From the NCBI RefSeq assembly GCF_002428305.1, contig NZ_DIVJ01000007.1, positions 1-64,000 of the forward strand: 64,000 bases of DNA, written 5' to 3'. Every line of letters starts with the position of its first letter. The stretch's first letter is position 1. The position numbers and the translations under genes are program-made. Positions 7,963 to 16,773 of this stretch are shown one piece after another. Source of the DNA: Flavobacterium sp. UBA6135 (GTDB lineage: Bacteria > Bacteroidota > Bacteroidia > Flavobacteriales > Flavobacteriaceae). The notes below the pieces were generated by a model, which saw only the letters and a program-made list of their open reading frames with translations, searched no databases and was not told the DNA's origin.

Positions 7963-8579
7963 TGAATCTAACCCTCGAAACCAAACGCCTCCTCCTTCGA
8001 CCGCTTGAATTAAGCGATGCAAATGCTTTTTTTGAAATGGATAATAATCCCAGCTTGCACAAATACCTTTGGCAAAAGCCAACGCAAGAGATTAGCGAAA
8101 CGATTAAGACTATTGAATACGTCCAACAGCAATATCGTGAAAATAAAATTGGACGTTTTGCAACAATTCTAAAAGAAACCGGCGAATTCATTGGTTGGAC
8201 AGGAATTAAATTCGTTAACGACCACGAAGAAAATGGCAACACCAATTTCTACGATTACGGTTATCGTTTAAATGAGAAATTTTGGAACAAAGGGTATGCT
8301 ACAGAAGCCTCCATTGCTTGGTTAGACTATGGTTTTAATCAAATGAATATTGAAAAAATGCACGCATACACCCATGGTGAAAACGGAGCTTCCAACCATG
8401 TTTTACAAAAAGTAGGTTTTCAGTTTATGGAAGATTATCCGGATAAAGAAGGTGTGATTTGGAAATGGTGGATGATGGAAAATCTGTTGTCTGTTGTCTG
8501 TTGTCTGATGACTGTTATCAGTTGTCTGTTGTACGTCCCTGATTTAAGTCTGTTAAATATCTTAATACGCTCATCTTAA
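7962..8579 (+). CDS. GNAT N-acetyltransferase (RimJ/RimL-like) with run-on C-terminus
   Basis: This is a GNAT-fold acetyltransferase. The opening ETKRLLLRPLELSDA is typical of the RimJ/RimL-like branch, and residues 97-117 (YDYGYRLNEKFWNKGYATEA) form the acetyl-CoA-binding region. Members transfer acetyl groups from acetyl-CoA to amines or protein N-termini. Family length is about 170-180 residues, and the natural end appears to be near WKWWMMEN at residues 167-174. From residue 174 the frame enters a heptamer repeat array (8484-8532) and continues to 8579, adding about 31 residues of low relevance (SVVCCLMTVISCLL). The extension is probably a consequence of repeat insertion over the original stop. 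Confidence 0.8.
   Translation: MNLTLETKRLLLRPLELSDANAFFEMDNNPSLHKYLWQKPTQEISETIKTIEYVQQQYRENKIGRFATILKETGEFIGWTGIKFVNDHEENGNTNFYDYGYRLNEKFWNKGYATEASIAWLDYGFNQMNIEKMHAYTHGENGASNHVLQKVGFQFMEDYPDKEGVIWKWWMMENLLSVVCCLMTVISCLLYVPDLSLLNILIRSS
8484..8532 (+). repeat. Heptamer array, seven CTGTTGT-like units, inside the GNAT 3' end
   Basis: Seven 7-base units read CTGTTGT three times, then CTGATGA, CTGTTAT, CAGTTGT, CTGTTGT. A second array of this family follows the trpG stop at 48900-48941. Because 7 is not a multiple of 3, the array encodes no consistent peptide repeat, which supports a non-coding origin. Confidence 0.88.
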
Positions 8580-8590
8580 TACTAAAAAAA

Positions 8591-9442
8591 ATGAAAACCA
8601 TCAAAATAGCAGGCGTTCCCGAACATTTCAACCTACCTTGGCATTTGTGCATTGAAAACGGAGAATTTGAAGAAGCGGGAATCGATTTACAATGGACAGA
8701 CGTTCCCGAAGGAACCGGAAAAATGTGCCAAATGTTAAGAGATGGCGAAACGGATATTGCCGTGATTTTAACCGAAGGAATTGTAAAAGACATCAATGCC
8801 GGAAATCCATCAAAAATTGTGCAGGTTTATGTGGAAAGTCCACTCATTTGGGGAATTCACGTGGATGCTAAATCCAACTATCAAAGTCTGTCGGATTTAG
8901 AAAACACGAAAGTTGCCATTAGCAGAATGGGTTCAGGTTCGCATTTAATGGCAATTGTAAATGCTCAAAATCAAGGTTGGAAAACTAATGATTTGCAGTT
9001 TGAAATTGTCAACACGATTGATGGAGCAGTGGATGCTTTATCTGGTGGGAAGGCTGATTATTTTATGTGGGAAAAATTTATGACAAAGCCATTAGTTGAT
9101 AATGGAACTTTCCGTAGAATTGCCGACTGCCCTACTCCGTGGCCGTGTTTTGTAATTGCGGTTCGCAATGAAATTCTGGAAAAACACCCACACACCATCG
9201 AATTGATTTTAGAAATCATCAACACCACAACAGAAGAGTTTAAAGACATTCCGAGTATCAACCGGACGTTGGCTAGCAGGTTCAATCAAAAAACAGAAGA
9301 TATTGATGCTTGGCTGTCTCAAACACAATGGTCACAGACAACTATTAGTCATGAAACGTTAAACAAAATTCAAAATCAGCTATTTGACCTTAGCCTTATC
9401 GATAAAAAAAGTACTTTTGTTGAAATCGTGCACGGCTTTTAG
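8591..9442 (+). CDS. Substrate-binding-like protein without signal peptide
   Basis: This 283-residue protein has the periplasmic-binding-protein type 2 fold seen in NMT1/ThiY-like ABC transporter receptors: an early IAGVPEHFNLPWH strand-loop, an LRDGETDIAVILTEG lobe-1 segment, and GSGSHLMAIV at the hinge. It starts with MKTIKIAGVP and has no signal peptide or lipobox, so as written it is cytoplasmic. The closest description I can offer is the Ca3427-like PBP-2 group, which also lacks export signals; I cannot verify this. No ABC permease or ATPase is nearby. The ligand is unknown. Confidence 0.7.
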   Translation: MKTIKIAGVPEHFNLPWHLCIENGEFEEAGIDLQWTDVPEGTGKMCQMLRDGETDIAVILTEGIVKDINAGNPSKIVQVYVESPLIWGIHVDAKSNYQSLSDLENTKVAISRMGSGSHLMAIVNAQNQGWKTNDLQFEIVNTIDGAVDALSGGKADYFMWEKFMTKPLVDNGTFRRIADCPTPWPCFVIAVRNEILEKHPHTIELILEIINTTTEEFKDIPSINRTLASRFNQKTEDIDAWLSQTQWSQTTISHETLNKIQNQLFDLSLIDKKSTFVEIVHGF

Positions 9443-9463
9443 CTTTTTGCCGTTTTTAACACA

Positions 9464-10396
9464 ATGAAACTATTCGAAACAATCAATTTTAAGGAAATAA
9501 AGGCAAAACTTAAGGTCAAAAAACCTTGGGATGATGTGATTATTTTTGTTTTGAATGTATTGATTGCCATTCCAATTTTTATCATTGCCCATCAAAATAT
9601 AATTGACTTCAATTGGTGGTTGGATTTAGACCGAATACTTTTAGCAGTTATTATTTTGGTTGTTATTCAACTTATTCTACGATTGATACGAACCATTTTG
9701 ATTTTAGGAATTGCTGTATATTTGATAGTTTTAATTTACGGAACTCTTTTTAGCAATTATGGTTTTGAATCGGTTTTTCAAGATTATGGTTATATGATTT
9801 ATTCGATGACAGAAGATCCGAATCCGCAGGATATTATGATTTCAAAATTATTGCCATTTCCAAATAAATCACAGATTTTAAAAGCAATAGAATATGACAA
9901 TCCGAAAGTGCGAAACTTTGCATTAACGGCAACCACGCTTCATTTTAAAGATGTGAAAGGTCAAAAAGAACATCGGAGAATGATTCAATGTTTTGCCGTT
10001 TTCAAAGAAATAAGAAACCGTTGGAATTATGTAAACGACCCAAAAGGGAAAGAATATATTGCTCACGCTACTGAAAGTTTGATTCATTTTTCAGGCGATT
10101 GTGATGATCACGCCATCTTAATGGCCGCATGCATCAGAGCCGTTGGTGGCACTCCCCGACTCATTCACACCGGTGGTCATATCTATCCGGAAATGCTTGT
10201 GGGTAAAAAAAGTGATTTGGAAGCTGCCGTTTATTTAATCAAAGAAGTGCTTTTTGTGACAGAAAGTAAAAACAAAGAAATTCACTACCATATAGACGAA
10301 AGAGGACAGATTTGGTTGAATCTGGATTATACGGCTCGTTATCCCGGCGGACCGTTTATGTCGGAAGAAATTTTAGGAGCGTTGACGTTGAATTAA
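9464..10396 (+). CDS. Transglutaminase-like domain membrane protein
   Basis: This 310-residue protein has hydrophobic segments at about residues 24-43 and 58-97 (two closely spaced spans) and then a soluble domain. The domain contains SGDCDDHAILMAA with C213 and GGHIYPE with H239, followed by a WLNLDYT aspartate near residue 290. This is the Cys-His-Asp layout of the transglutaminase/protease core superfamily. The domain would act as a thiol hydrolase or transferase at the membrane; the substrate is unknown. It starts 22 bases after the preceding gene and may be cotranscribed with it. Confidence 0.78.
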   Translation: MKLFETINFKEIKAKLKVKKPWDDVIIFVLNVLIAIPIFIIAHQNIIDFNWWLDLDRILLAVIILVVIQLILRLIRTILILGIAVYLIVLIYGTLFSNYGFESVFQDYGYMIYSMTEDPNPQDIMISKLLPFPNKSQILKAIEYDNPKVRNFALTATTLHFKDVKGQKEHRRMIQCFAVFKEIRNRWNYVNDPKGKEYIAHATESLIHFSGDCDDHAILMAACIRAVGGTPRLIHTGGHIYPEMLVGKKSDLEAAVYLIKEVLFVTESKNKEIHYHIDERGQIWLNLDYTARYPGGPFMSEEILGALTLN

Positions 10397-10501
10397 AAAT
10401 AACCATTCACTATTATCACTTAATGTTTAAAATTTAAAATTGTAAAACAATATAGTTTAAAACAATATTTCATAAAAAAAGTATCAAATACATCTAGAAT
10501 T

Positions 10502-11086
10502 TTGAAAACAAAGAGGTCCACATATTTTAATTATATTTCAACAAGTACTATTATTATTGCTGGTATAGTAATTACATTGTTTTCAACCTATTTACTAATT
10601 ACTAATCCAACTATCAATAGTGATAAATATGAAATTAAAGAGTGTAGTAATACTATTTTCGAATATGATAGAATTGATTATTACCATTTAGATATTGACA
10701 ATTTTAACGGACATAAAACAAGTCAAAAAGATACAATCAAAAGAAATATATTAAATGATTATTTTAATACTATCAGTGATAGTCTCAATTTAGATAAAAT
10801 TGGTAATTATTATTCTAAAATTAAATTAAATGAGAAAAGTTTAAAATTTATAAATAGCTATATATGCAAAAACAAAAAGTCAAGTGACGAATCATTCTCT
10901 GAATGTATGCCAATTTTTCGTGATATTTTAATTTTCAAAAACAAATCAAAAATAGTAGGAATCAATAAAATTTGTTTTGAATGTGATGTATCTAATCTTG
11001 TATCAGTCGAATATAACTCATATTCGTTTAATATAGATGAAATAAATATTTTAGAGGATTTTTTAAAAATAAAACAACCTTATTAG
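10502..11086 (+). CDS. Unrecognised single-span membrane-anchored protein
   Basis: This open frame of 194 codons begins with TTG; no in-frame ATG exists near the front. It has one hydrophobic segment at about residues 13-33 (STIIIAGIVITLFSTYLL), followed by a polar, Asn/Ser/Lys-rich domain with six cysteines, including CFEC. I recognise no family. Base use is even more AT-rich than its neighbours, which may mean recent acquisition or relaxed selection. The upstream 100 bases show no promoter I can defend. The following 175 bases, to the end of corA, hold only a stray TATTTTTG and no gene. Confidence 0.5.
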   Translation: MKTKRSTYFNYISTSTIIIAGIVITLFSTYLLITNPTINSDKYEIKECSNTIFEYDRIDYYHLDIDNFNGHKTSQKDTIKRNILNDYFNTISDSLNLDKIGNYYSKIKLNEKSLKFINSYICKNKKSSDESFSECMPIFRDILIFKNKSKIVGINKICFECDVSNLVSVEYNSYSFNIDEINILEDFLKIKQPY

Positions 11087-11262
11087 AAAAATCCTTTCAA
11101 AAAAGTAAACACAAAAGCTTTGAAATAACACTTATATATATACCTATTTTTGGTTTTTAAACGATGTTTACTAAAATAAAGCAAAGCGTCTTTACTTTTT
11201 CATAAGCCTCTGTTACTCCTATGCGGTTTATATAAATGTAACCCCTAATTTCGTCAAAAAAG

Positions 11263-12345
11263 TTAAAACCATTTCTTTCTTTTGAAATAGAAAATCATTC
11301 CTAAAACCAAAATAAACATTACACCTAAGGTAACAAAATAACCATTTTTATAGGCCAATTCCGGTATGTTTTCAAAGTTCATTCCATAAACTCCAACAAT
11401 AAATGTGAGCGGAATAAACACCACCGAAACAATAGTCAACGTTTTCATGATTTCATTCATGCGATGACTTTGTGCCGAAAAATAAAAACTGGAAGCACTT
11501 TCCAAAGAATTCATATCATAATCAATCTGATCCAAAAGCTCCAAACTTTTTTGATGCAAACGGGCAAAAAAAGTAAAATTTGACTTTTCTATTCCAGCAT
11601 AATCATCATCATCTTGAATCGATTTTAAATTATATAAAGAATCTCGCAACGGAATTAAAGAGCGTTTTAAGTAATTTAATTCTTCCCTTGATTTTTCAAT
11701 TCGCACTAAAACATCTTGGTTTTCGATAGTTTTTGCTTCTGTTTGCAACAATTCTATCGCATCTTCAAATTTTTCAATGGTAATGTAAAAATTTTCCATC
11801 ACGGCATCTAACATGAGATACAAAAGAAAATCATTGTTCTTTTTGCAAACAATTCCGGAATTTGTCTTGATGCGTTCTCTGATGTGTGAAAAGAAATCAC
11901 CTCGCTTTTCTTGAAATGAAACCAACAAATTCCCTTTTAATAAAAAGCTGATTTGCTCAACATGTACTGTTTTTTCATCCTTTTCAGGAAGAATGGATTT
12001 GATACTAAAAAACAAGACATCATTTAATTCTTCCATTCGGGTTCGTTTTGATACATTCAAAATGTCACCTGCAATAAAAGTATCTAATTCTAAAATCTCT
12101 ACAATTCTTTTAATCAAGGTAACATCATGCAAACCGTGAATATTCAACCACTTGACATCCTTAGTGGCAAACTGCTTTGGCAATTCATTTTCTATAAATT
12201 CTAAGGTAACGTTTATATTTTCAACATAATCGGTTTCATTGTAAACAAACAATTGCATTTCAACGGGTTGTTCTTTGTGATGTCCCGTATATTCAAAATA
12301 ATTGGGTTGAACTTTTCTGCCTTTTTTATATTTAAGTCGTTTCAC
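11263..12345 (-). CDS. corA: CorA-family Mg2+/Co2+ channel
   Basis: This 360-residue protein ends in the diagnostic CorA arrangement. A long alpha-helical cytoplasmic region leads into a first membrane span (SVVFIPLTFIVGVYG), then the selectivity motif GMN in YGMNFENIPEL, then a second span (VTLGVMFILVLGMIFYF) and a basic tail. It forms a pentameric inner-membrane divalent-cation channel. The start codon is GTG at 12345. It is divergent from hutI; the 79-base gap is almost pure A/T. The length is normal for the family. Confidence 0.92.
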   Translation of the reverse strand: MKRLKYKKGRKVQPNYFEYTGHHKEQPVEMQLFVYNETDYVENINVTLEFIENELPKQFATKDVKWLNIHGLHDVTLIKRIVEILELDTFIAGDILNVSKRTRMEELNDVLFFSIKSILPEKDEKTVHVEQISFLLKGNLLVSFQEKRGDFFSHIRERIKTNSGIVCKKNNDFLLYLMLDAVMENFYITIEKFEDAIELLQTEAKTIENQDVLVRIEKSREELNYLKRSLIPLRDSLYNLKSIQDDDDYAGIEKSNFTFFARLHQKSLELLDQIDYDMNSLESASSFYFSAQSHRMNEIMKTLTIVSVVFIPLTFIVGVYGMNFENIPELAYKNGYFVTLGVMFILVLGMIFYFKRKKWF

Positions 12346-12424
12346 AGTACTTATTTTTTTATAAAAATAAGAGTTTTAATTATTTCATTCTATTTTTACA
12401 TAAATTTTTATATAAAAACCATTT

Positions 12425-13660
12425 ATGTTAACCCTTATAAAAAATATAAAAGAGTTACTTCAAGTGAGAGAAACTAGTATTTTAAAAGTTTCCGGAGCAG
12501 AGATGAACAATCTACCCCTATTAAAAAATGCTTATGTATTGATTGAAAATGACATCATCACAGCATTTGGTGCAATGGAAAATTGCCCTGAAATCCATGC
12601 AGAGCTTGAAATTGATGCCAGCGAATGTGTGGTATTACCCACTTGGTGTGACAGCCATACGCATTTGGTTTATGCAGGCAATCGCGTTCAGGAATTTGTG
12701 GACAGAATAAACGGATTATCCTATGAAGAAATTGCAAACAGAGGGGGTGGCATTTTAAATTCGGCACAAAAACTCAATGAAACCAGTGAAGATGAAATTT
12801 ATGAACAATCAAAAGTTAGATTAGAAGAAGTCATGAAACTGGGAACCGGAGCTATCGAAATTAAATCAGGCTATGGTTTAACAGTAGATGGCGAACTAAA
12901 AATGCTTCGCGTAATCAAACGTTTGGCTGAAAATTATCCCATCAAAATAAAAGCCACTTTTTTAGGAGCTCATGCTTTTCCTAAAGAATATAAAGACAAT
13001 CATTCCGGTTATATTGATTTAATTATCAATGAAATGTTACCGAAAATTGCTGATGAAAATTTAGCCGATTATATTGATGCATTTTTAGAAACCGGTTATT
13101 TTTCTGTTGAAGAAACCGAACGAATCATGGAAGCCGGAAAAAAATTCGGTTTAATTGCAAAAATTCACGTGAATCAATTTACCGCAATTGACGGAATCAA
13201 AGCATGTGTTAAACACAACGCCTTGAGTGTAGATCATTTGGAAGTTGTAACAGATGAAGATATTGAAGCTTTGAAAAACGCTAACACCATACCGGTTGCA
13301 CTTCCTTCTTGCAGTTATTTTATAAGCATTCCCTATACTCCGGCTCGCAAAATGATAGCCGCAGGATTACCACTTGCTTTAGCAACCGATTATAATCCGG
13401 GAACTACACCATCAGGAAACATGAATTTTGTTGTGGCCACCGCTTGCATCAAAATGAAAATGACTCCTGAAGAAGCAATAAATGCCGCTACAATAAATGG
13501 GGCTTATGCCATGGGAATCTCTGAAACACACGGAAGTATTACCATTGGAAAAAAAGCGAATTTAATCATCACGAAACCAATTCACTCTTTTTATCAATTG
13601 CCGTATGAATTTGGATCCAATTTGATTGATAAAGTTATAATTGAAGGAAAAACAATTTAA
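12425..13660 (+). CDS. hutI: Imidazolonepropionase
   Basis: This 411-residue amidohydrolase catalyses the third step of histidine degradation, hydrolysing 4-imidazolone-5-propanoate to N-formimidoyl-glutamate. Metal ligands are visible as the HTH pair at residues 78-80 (CDSHTHLVYAG), a later histidine in FLGAHAFP, HVNQF, and the aspartate in ATDYNPGT. The RGGGI loop typical of HutI is also present. Another step of the same pathway, hutG, lies about 1.1 kb away on the same strand; hutH and hutU are not in the window. Start and length are normal. Confidence 0.94.
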   Translation: MLTLIKNIKELLQVRETSILKVSGAEMNNLPLLKNAYVLIENDIITAFGAMENCPEIHAELEIDASECVVLPTWCDSHTHLVYAGNRVQEFVDRINGLSYEEIANRGGGILNSAQKLNETSEDEIYEQSKVRLEEVMKLGTGAIEIKSGYGLTVDGELKMLRVIKRLAENYPIKIKATFLGAHAFPKEYKDNHSGYIDLIINEMLPKIADENLADYIDAFLETGYFSVEETERIMEAGKKFGLIAKIHVNQFTAIDGIKACVKHNALSVDHLEVVTDEDIEALKNANTIPVALPSCSYFISIPYTPARKMIAAGLPLALATDYNPGTTPSGNMNFVVATACIKMKMTPEEAINAATINGAYAMGISETHGSITIGKKANLIITKPIHSFYQLPYEFGSNLIDKVIIEGKTI

Positions 13661-13718
13661 TTTTTTTAAACCGTTAAGCAATTAAGGAACATTAAGGTTT
13701 ATAAATTTTTGATAAAAA

Positions 13719-13750
13719 AAAGGAGCAACTTTCATTGCTCCTTTCTCTTA
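13719..13750. terminator. Bidirectional terminator between hutI and the coiled-coil gene
   Basis: AGGAGCAA (13721-13728) pairs with TTGCTCCT (13735-13742) across a six-base loop. An A-run precedes it and T-rich sequence follows, so it can serve the two convergent genes. Just upstream, 13673-13697 contains three TTAAG words (GTTAAGCA, ATTAAGGA, ATTAAGG) that may be a worn octamer array. Confidence 0.8.
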
Positions 13751-13763
13751 GTAGTTCAAAATC

Positions 13764-14648
13764 TTATTTCAAAGTAAAACTAGTTTTTCCAACCAACTCT
13801 CCTTTGTCAAAAATGTTTACAAAGTACGTTCCCTTTTCAAAACTTGATCCCGGTAAATTTTCAGTCACACTAACCGTATCATTTTTATAGGAAACGGTAG
13901 AAATAAAACTGTATGTTAGTGATTTTTCACCAAACTCAACGGTTTTCTTTTCTCCTAAAACATTGCTTTTACTGTCAATTACTTGAACATAGTATTGTTT
14001 GTCACCGGACTTAGCTACTTTGTTTTCAGCAATTGTAAAGCTAATTTTTAGAATGTCAGCTCTACCTGCTCTTTCTGTTTCCACCTCTTTTCCTGAACTT
14101 CTTACTTTATAAGCTCCGGTTTTTAAGTTTAAGATAGAAAGTTTAGAAGCAATTTCAACAGTTTTCGATAATTCTTCGTTTTGACCAACAAGTACTTGAT
14201 TGTATTCTTTGGCTTCCACTAAAATTGTTGTTGTACTGTCAATTTGAGTAGTCAAATCTTGATTCATTTTTTTCAAAGCATCATTTTCTCTTACCAATTC
14301 ATTCATTTTTGATTCGAGTGTACGATACTGTTCTCTGAATTTTCTCAAAGAAGCAACATCTCCTTTTGAAGCTTTTAATTCATCCATTAATTTAACTACC
14401 TTATCGCGTTCTGCTATTAATTCTTCAGACATTGAAGTGTTCTCTGCAATTGCAGCATCATAAGTAGCTTTTAATTGAGCAAAATCATTAAGTGCTGCTT
14501 CTTTTTCAGTCACTAAATTGACATTTTCAGTTTCAGACTTCTTATTATCTGAACTAAGCTTAAACATATAAGCTAAACTGGCTAGCAATAATAATGATAA
14601 TACAAGTATTATTGCTTTTAATTTTGAGTTGTTGTTTTGGTTTTCCAT
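13764..14648 (-). CDS. Membrane-anchored coiled-coil protein, unassigned
   Basis: I start this 294-residue protein at the ATG at 14648 (MENQNNNSKLKA), because the longer frame to 14738 would overlap the hutG promoter. One N-terminal membrane span (residues 11-26, rich in Leu/Ile) is followed by a long heptad-like coiled coil at about residues 35-165, containing EKAAL, LIAERDKVVKLMDELK and similar segments. A C-terminal beta-rich domain with alternating polar residues ends in TSFTLK. This looks like an envelope or cytoskeleton-like structural protein, but no named family fits. It is convergent with hutI and divergent from hutG. Confidence 0.72.
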   Translation of the reverse strand: MENQNNNSKLKAIILVLSLLLLASLAYMFKLSSDNKKSETENVNLVTEKEAALNDFAQLKATYDAAIAENTSMSEELIAERDKVVKLMDELKASKGDVASLRKFREQYRTLESKMNELVRENDALKKMNQDLTTQIDSTTTILVEAKEYNQVLVGQNEELSKTVEIASKLSILNLKTGAYKVRSSGKEVETERAGRADILKISFTIAENKVAKSGDKQYYVQVIDSKSNVLGEKKTVEFGEKSLTYSFISTVSYKNDTVSVTENLPGSSFEKGTYFVNIFDKGELVGKTSFTLK

Positions 14649-14723
14649 TTTGTTGAATTTTAACAAAGTTATAGTAAATTTTAACATTAGTAATGATATT
14701 AACGAAAATTTGAGTAAAAATTG

Positions 14724-14731
14724 TATTTTTG
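14724..14731 (+). promoter_or_regulatory. -7 box of hutG
   Basis: TATTTTTG matches TAnnTTTG and lies 15 bases before the ATG at 14747. No TTG at the usual spacing is visible. It supports the ATG rather than the overlapping TTG at 14729 as the start. Confidence 0.45.
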
Positions 14732-14746
14732 GATTCAAATATATTT

Positions 14747-15790
14747 ATGGAAAACTTAGTCCCCTTTACATTACTTGATTTAGGAAAAATTACAAATCAC
14801 AGAAGTGGCGAAATTAAGTTTGGTGAAAAAATGATAACCATCCCAAAAGATGTTGATGTTGTCAACTTTATCACTGAATCTAAAGCAAGATTTGTATTAT
14901 TTGGAATTCCTGAAGATATAGGAGTTAAAGCCAATAACGGAAGACCGGGAACTTCAAACGGTTGGAAAAATGCAATATCCAGCATTGCCAATATTCAACA
15001 CAATAGATTTTGTAAAGGAAGCCAGATTATCATTTTAGGTTCACTAGATGTAGCCGAAGAATTGAAAGCAGCTGAAAATCTAAATTTTGATAATACAGAT
15101 GACAGGAAAAAGCTATCTAAATTAGTTGAAAAAATTGACAAAGAAGTTTCACATATTATTTTCACTATCATTAAAGCCGGTAAAATTCCCATAATTATTG
15201 GTGGTGGACACAACAACGCTTATGGCAACATAAAGGGAACCGCTTTAGCTAAAGGAAAACCTGTAAATGTAGTCAACTTTGATGCACATTCTGATTTCAG
15301 AATTTTGGAAGGAAGACACAGTGGCAATGGATTTTCTTATGCTTTTGATGAAGGCTTTTTAAAAAAATATTTCATTTTTGGTTTACACGAAAGTTATACT
15401 TCCAAAAATGTTCTACTGAAATTAAAAGATTTAGAAGATCGGGTACGGTTTAATACCTATGATGAAATTGCGATTCGAAGTGAGAAAAATTTTGAACAAG
15501 AACTCAATCAAGCATTAAATTTTATAAAGAATGACTCTTTCGGAATTGAACTTGATTTAGATGCTTTGCCGGGTGTTGCCAGTAGTGCTATGACATTGAG
15601 TGGATTTTCAATTGAAAAAGCTCGTCATTTTGTTCATCATTTTGGCAAACATTCCAATGCAGCCTATTTGCACATTTGTGAAGGAGCACCGGAATTGTTT
15701 GATGATAAAAACCCACAACTTTTAGGGAAATTGATTGGTTATTTGGTTACTGATTTTATAAAAGCAAAAACAGCTGCAACCGAACTTTAA
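14747..15790 (+). CDS. hutG: Formimidoylglutamase / ureohydrolase-family protein
   Basis: This 347-residue protein belongs to the arginase/agmatinase/formiminoglutamase superfamily. Metal-ligand motifs are visible in order: GGGHNNAYG, then FDAHSDFR, then ELDLDALPG. In hut pathways this enzyme converts N-formimidoyl-glutamate to glutamate and formamide, and the nearby hutI makes that assignment likely, though other ureohydrolase activities are possible. I chose the ATG at 14747; the open frame from TTG at 14729 would start inside the -7 promoter box. A small hairpin AAACTC/GAGTTT at 15816-15836 follows, but it lacks a good T-run. Confidence 0.85.
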   Translation: MENLVPFTLLDLGKITNHRSGEIKFGEKMITIPKDVDVVNFITESKARFVLFGIPEDIGVKANNGRPGTSNGWKNAISSIANIQHNRFCKGSQIIILGSLDVAEELKAAENLNFDNTDDRKKLSKLVEKIDKEVSHIIFTIIKAGKIPIIIGGGHNNAYGNIKGTALAKGKPVNVVNFDAHSDFRILEGRHSGNGFSYAFDEGFLKKYFIFGLHESYTSKNVLLKLKDLEDRVRFNTYDEIAIRSEKNFEQELNQALNFIKNDSFGIELDLDALPGVASSAMTLSGFSIEKARHFVHHFGKHSNAAYLHICEGAPELFDDKNPQLLGKLIGYLVTDFIKAKTAATEL

Positions 15791-15838
15791 TTAACTATTT
15801 TTTATGTTTTTTTTTAAACTCAATCCTTTCGAGTTTTA

Positions 15839-15846
15839 TATTTTTG
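15839..15846 (+). promoter_or_regulatory. -7 box upstream of the beta-barrel-like protein
   Basis: TATTTTTG lies 28 bases before the ATG at 15875. No clear -33 element is seen. Confidence 0.4.
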
Positions 15847-15874
15847 CGTAAATTCAAACCATTCAAATTCATAT

Positions 15875-16723
15875 ATGAAAAATTTAGCTGTATTATTTTT
15901 ACTCTTGATTTCTTTTATTTCAATTGCTCAAGAGAATCAAAAAACTATATTAGACAGTCTTTATATCCAAGAAGTTGAGCAAAAAACAGAAAAACATAAA
16001 GTACTCCATGCAGAACCTTTATATATTGATTTGATTCGAGATTTAGGTGCAAGAAAAGGTGAAAAAGAATGGAATATAGGAGTTGGTCTTATTGACAATA
16101 ACTCATATGATCGTTATGAGGCTTTAATTGAATACGAATGGGCTCCTGTTGACCGCTTGGGTTTAGAAATTGAAGTGCCTTTTTCATTTTATTATAATCA
16201 AAACGGAACAGAGAATTTGACTACGCCACAAAGTAAAATGGAAAGTTTAAAACTAGCCGCTCAATATACTTTTTTTGTATCTGAAAAAACGAATACTTCA
16301 ATGGCTTTAGGATACATTCATGAGTTCGAAATGACTTCGTTTAAACAATACAGTTCCTCCACTTTTTTTCAAGGGAATGTTTACAACCCTTTTTTTGTAG
16401 TAGCAAAAAGATGGGGAAATAATTTTCATACCTTATTATATACGGGTCCCGTTTGGGAAAAAAGCTTTGACGGACATCATAGTGATTTTAATTGGCAAAT
16501 AAATTCTAACATCCATTATATGATTTCCGGAACACGAAATTTTATTGGTGTTGAATTCAATAAAGAAGTTTACAAGAATGATTTCGATATGGTCATTAGA
16601 CCTCAAATGCGTTTGGAAATATCAAACCAGATTATGGTTGGAATCGTTACAGGTATCCCTATTTCTAGAGAAAATCAACGATTTAGTAGCTTTTTGAGGC
16701 TAATTTATGAACCAAGTCATTAA
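15875..16723 (+). CDS. Exported, probable outer-membrane beta-barrel protein
   Basis: This 282-residue protein has a clear signal peptide (MKNLAVLFLLLISFISIAQ, cleavage likely after residue 18). A short helical linker (KTEKHKVLHAEPLYIDLI) leads into alternating hydrophobic/polar strands with aromatic girdles (YEALIEYEWAPVDRLGLEIEVPFSFYY), which suggests an outer-membrane barrel of about 10-12 strands. I recognise the HAEPLYIDLIRDLGAR block as something seen in uncharacterised flavobacterial proteins but can give no function. Nothing in the neighbourhood (hutG, RNA helicase) points to a role. Confidence 0.68.
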   Translation: MKNLAVLFLLLISFISIAQENQKTILDSLYIQEVEQKTEKHKVLHAEPLYIDLIRDLGARKGEKEWNIGVGLIDNNSYDRYEALIEYEWAPVDRLGLEIEVPFSFYYNQNGTENLTTPQSKMESLKLAAQYTFFVSEKTNTSMALGYIHEFEMTSFKQYSSSTFFQGNVYNPFFVVAKRWGNNFHTLLYTGPVWEKSFDGHHSDFNWQINSNIHYMISGTRNFIGVEFNKEVYKNDFDMVIRPQMRLEISNQIMVGIVTGIPISRENQRFSSFLRLIYEPSH

Positions 16724-16747
16724 AAGATAATAAATGATTTAATTGTC

Positions 16748-16755
16748 TATCTTTG
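16748..16755 (+). promoter_or_regulatory. -7 box of the DEAD-box helicase gene
   Basis: TATCTTTG lies 18 bases before the ATG at 16774. The open frame that begins at TTG 16753 would overlap this box, so I use the ATG. Confidence 0.45.
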
Positions 16756-16773
16756 CAGACAATTTACAAAAAT

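Noticed and set aside
11153..11205. Mini-ORF of 13 codons at 11164 behind a TATTTTTG
   Set aside because: It is too short, with no conserved residues, no hairpin and no downstream gene on the same strand, so chance is the better explanation.
14649..14738. Longer start of the coiled-coil protein at 14738
   Set aside because: It would overlap the hutG -7 box and add a second hydrophobic stretch; the ATG at 14648 gives a clean single membrane anchor.
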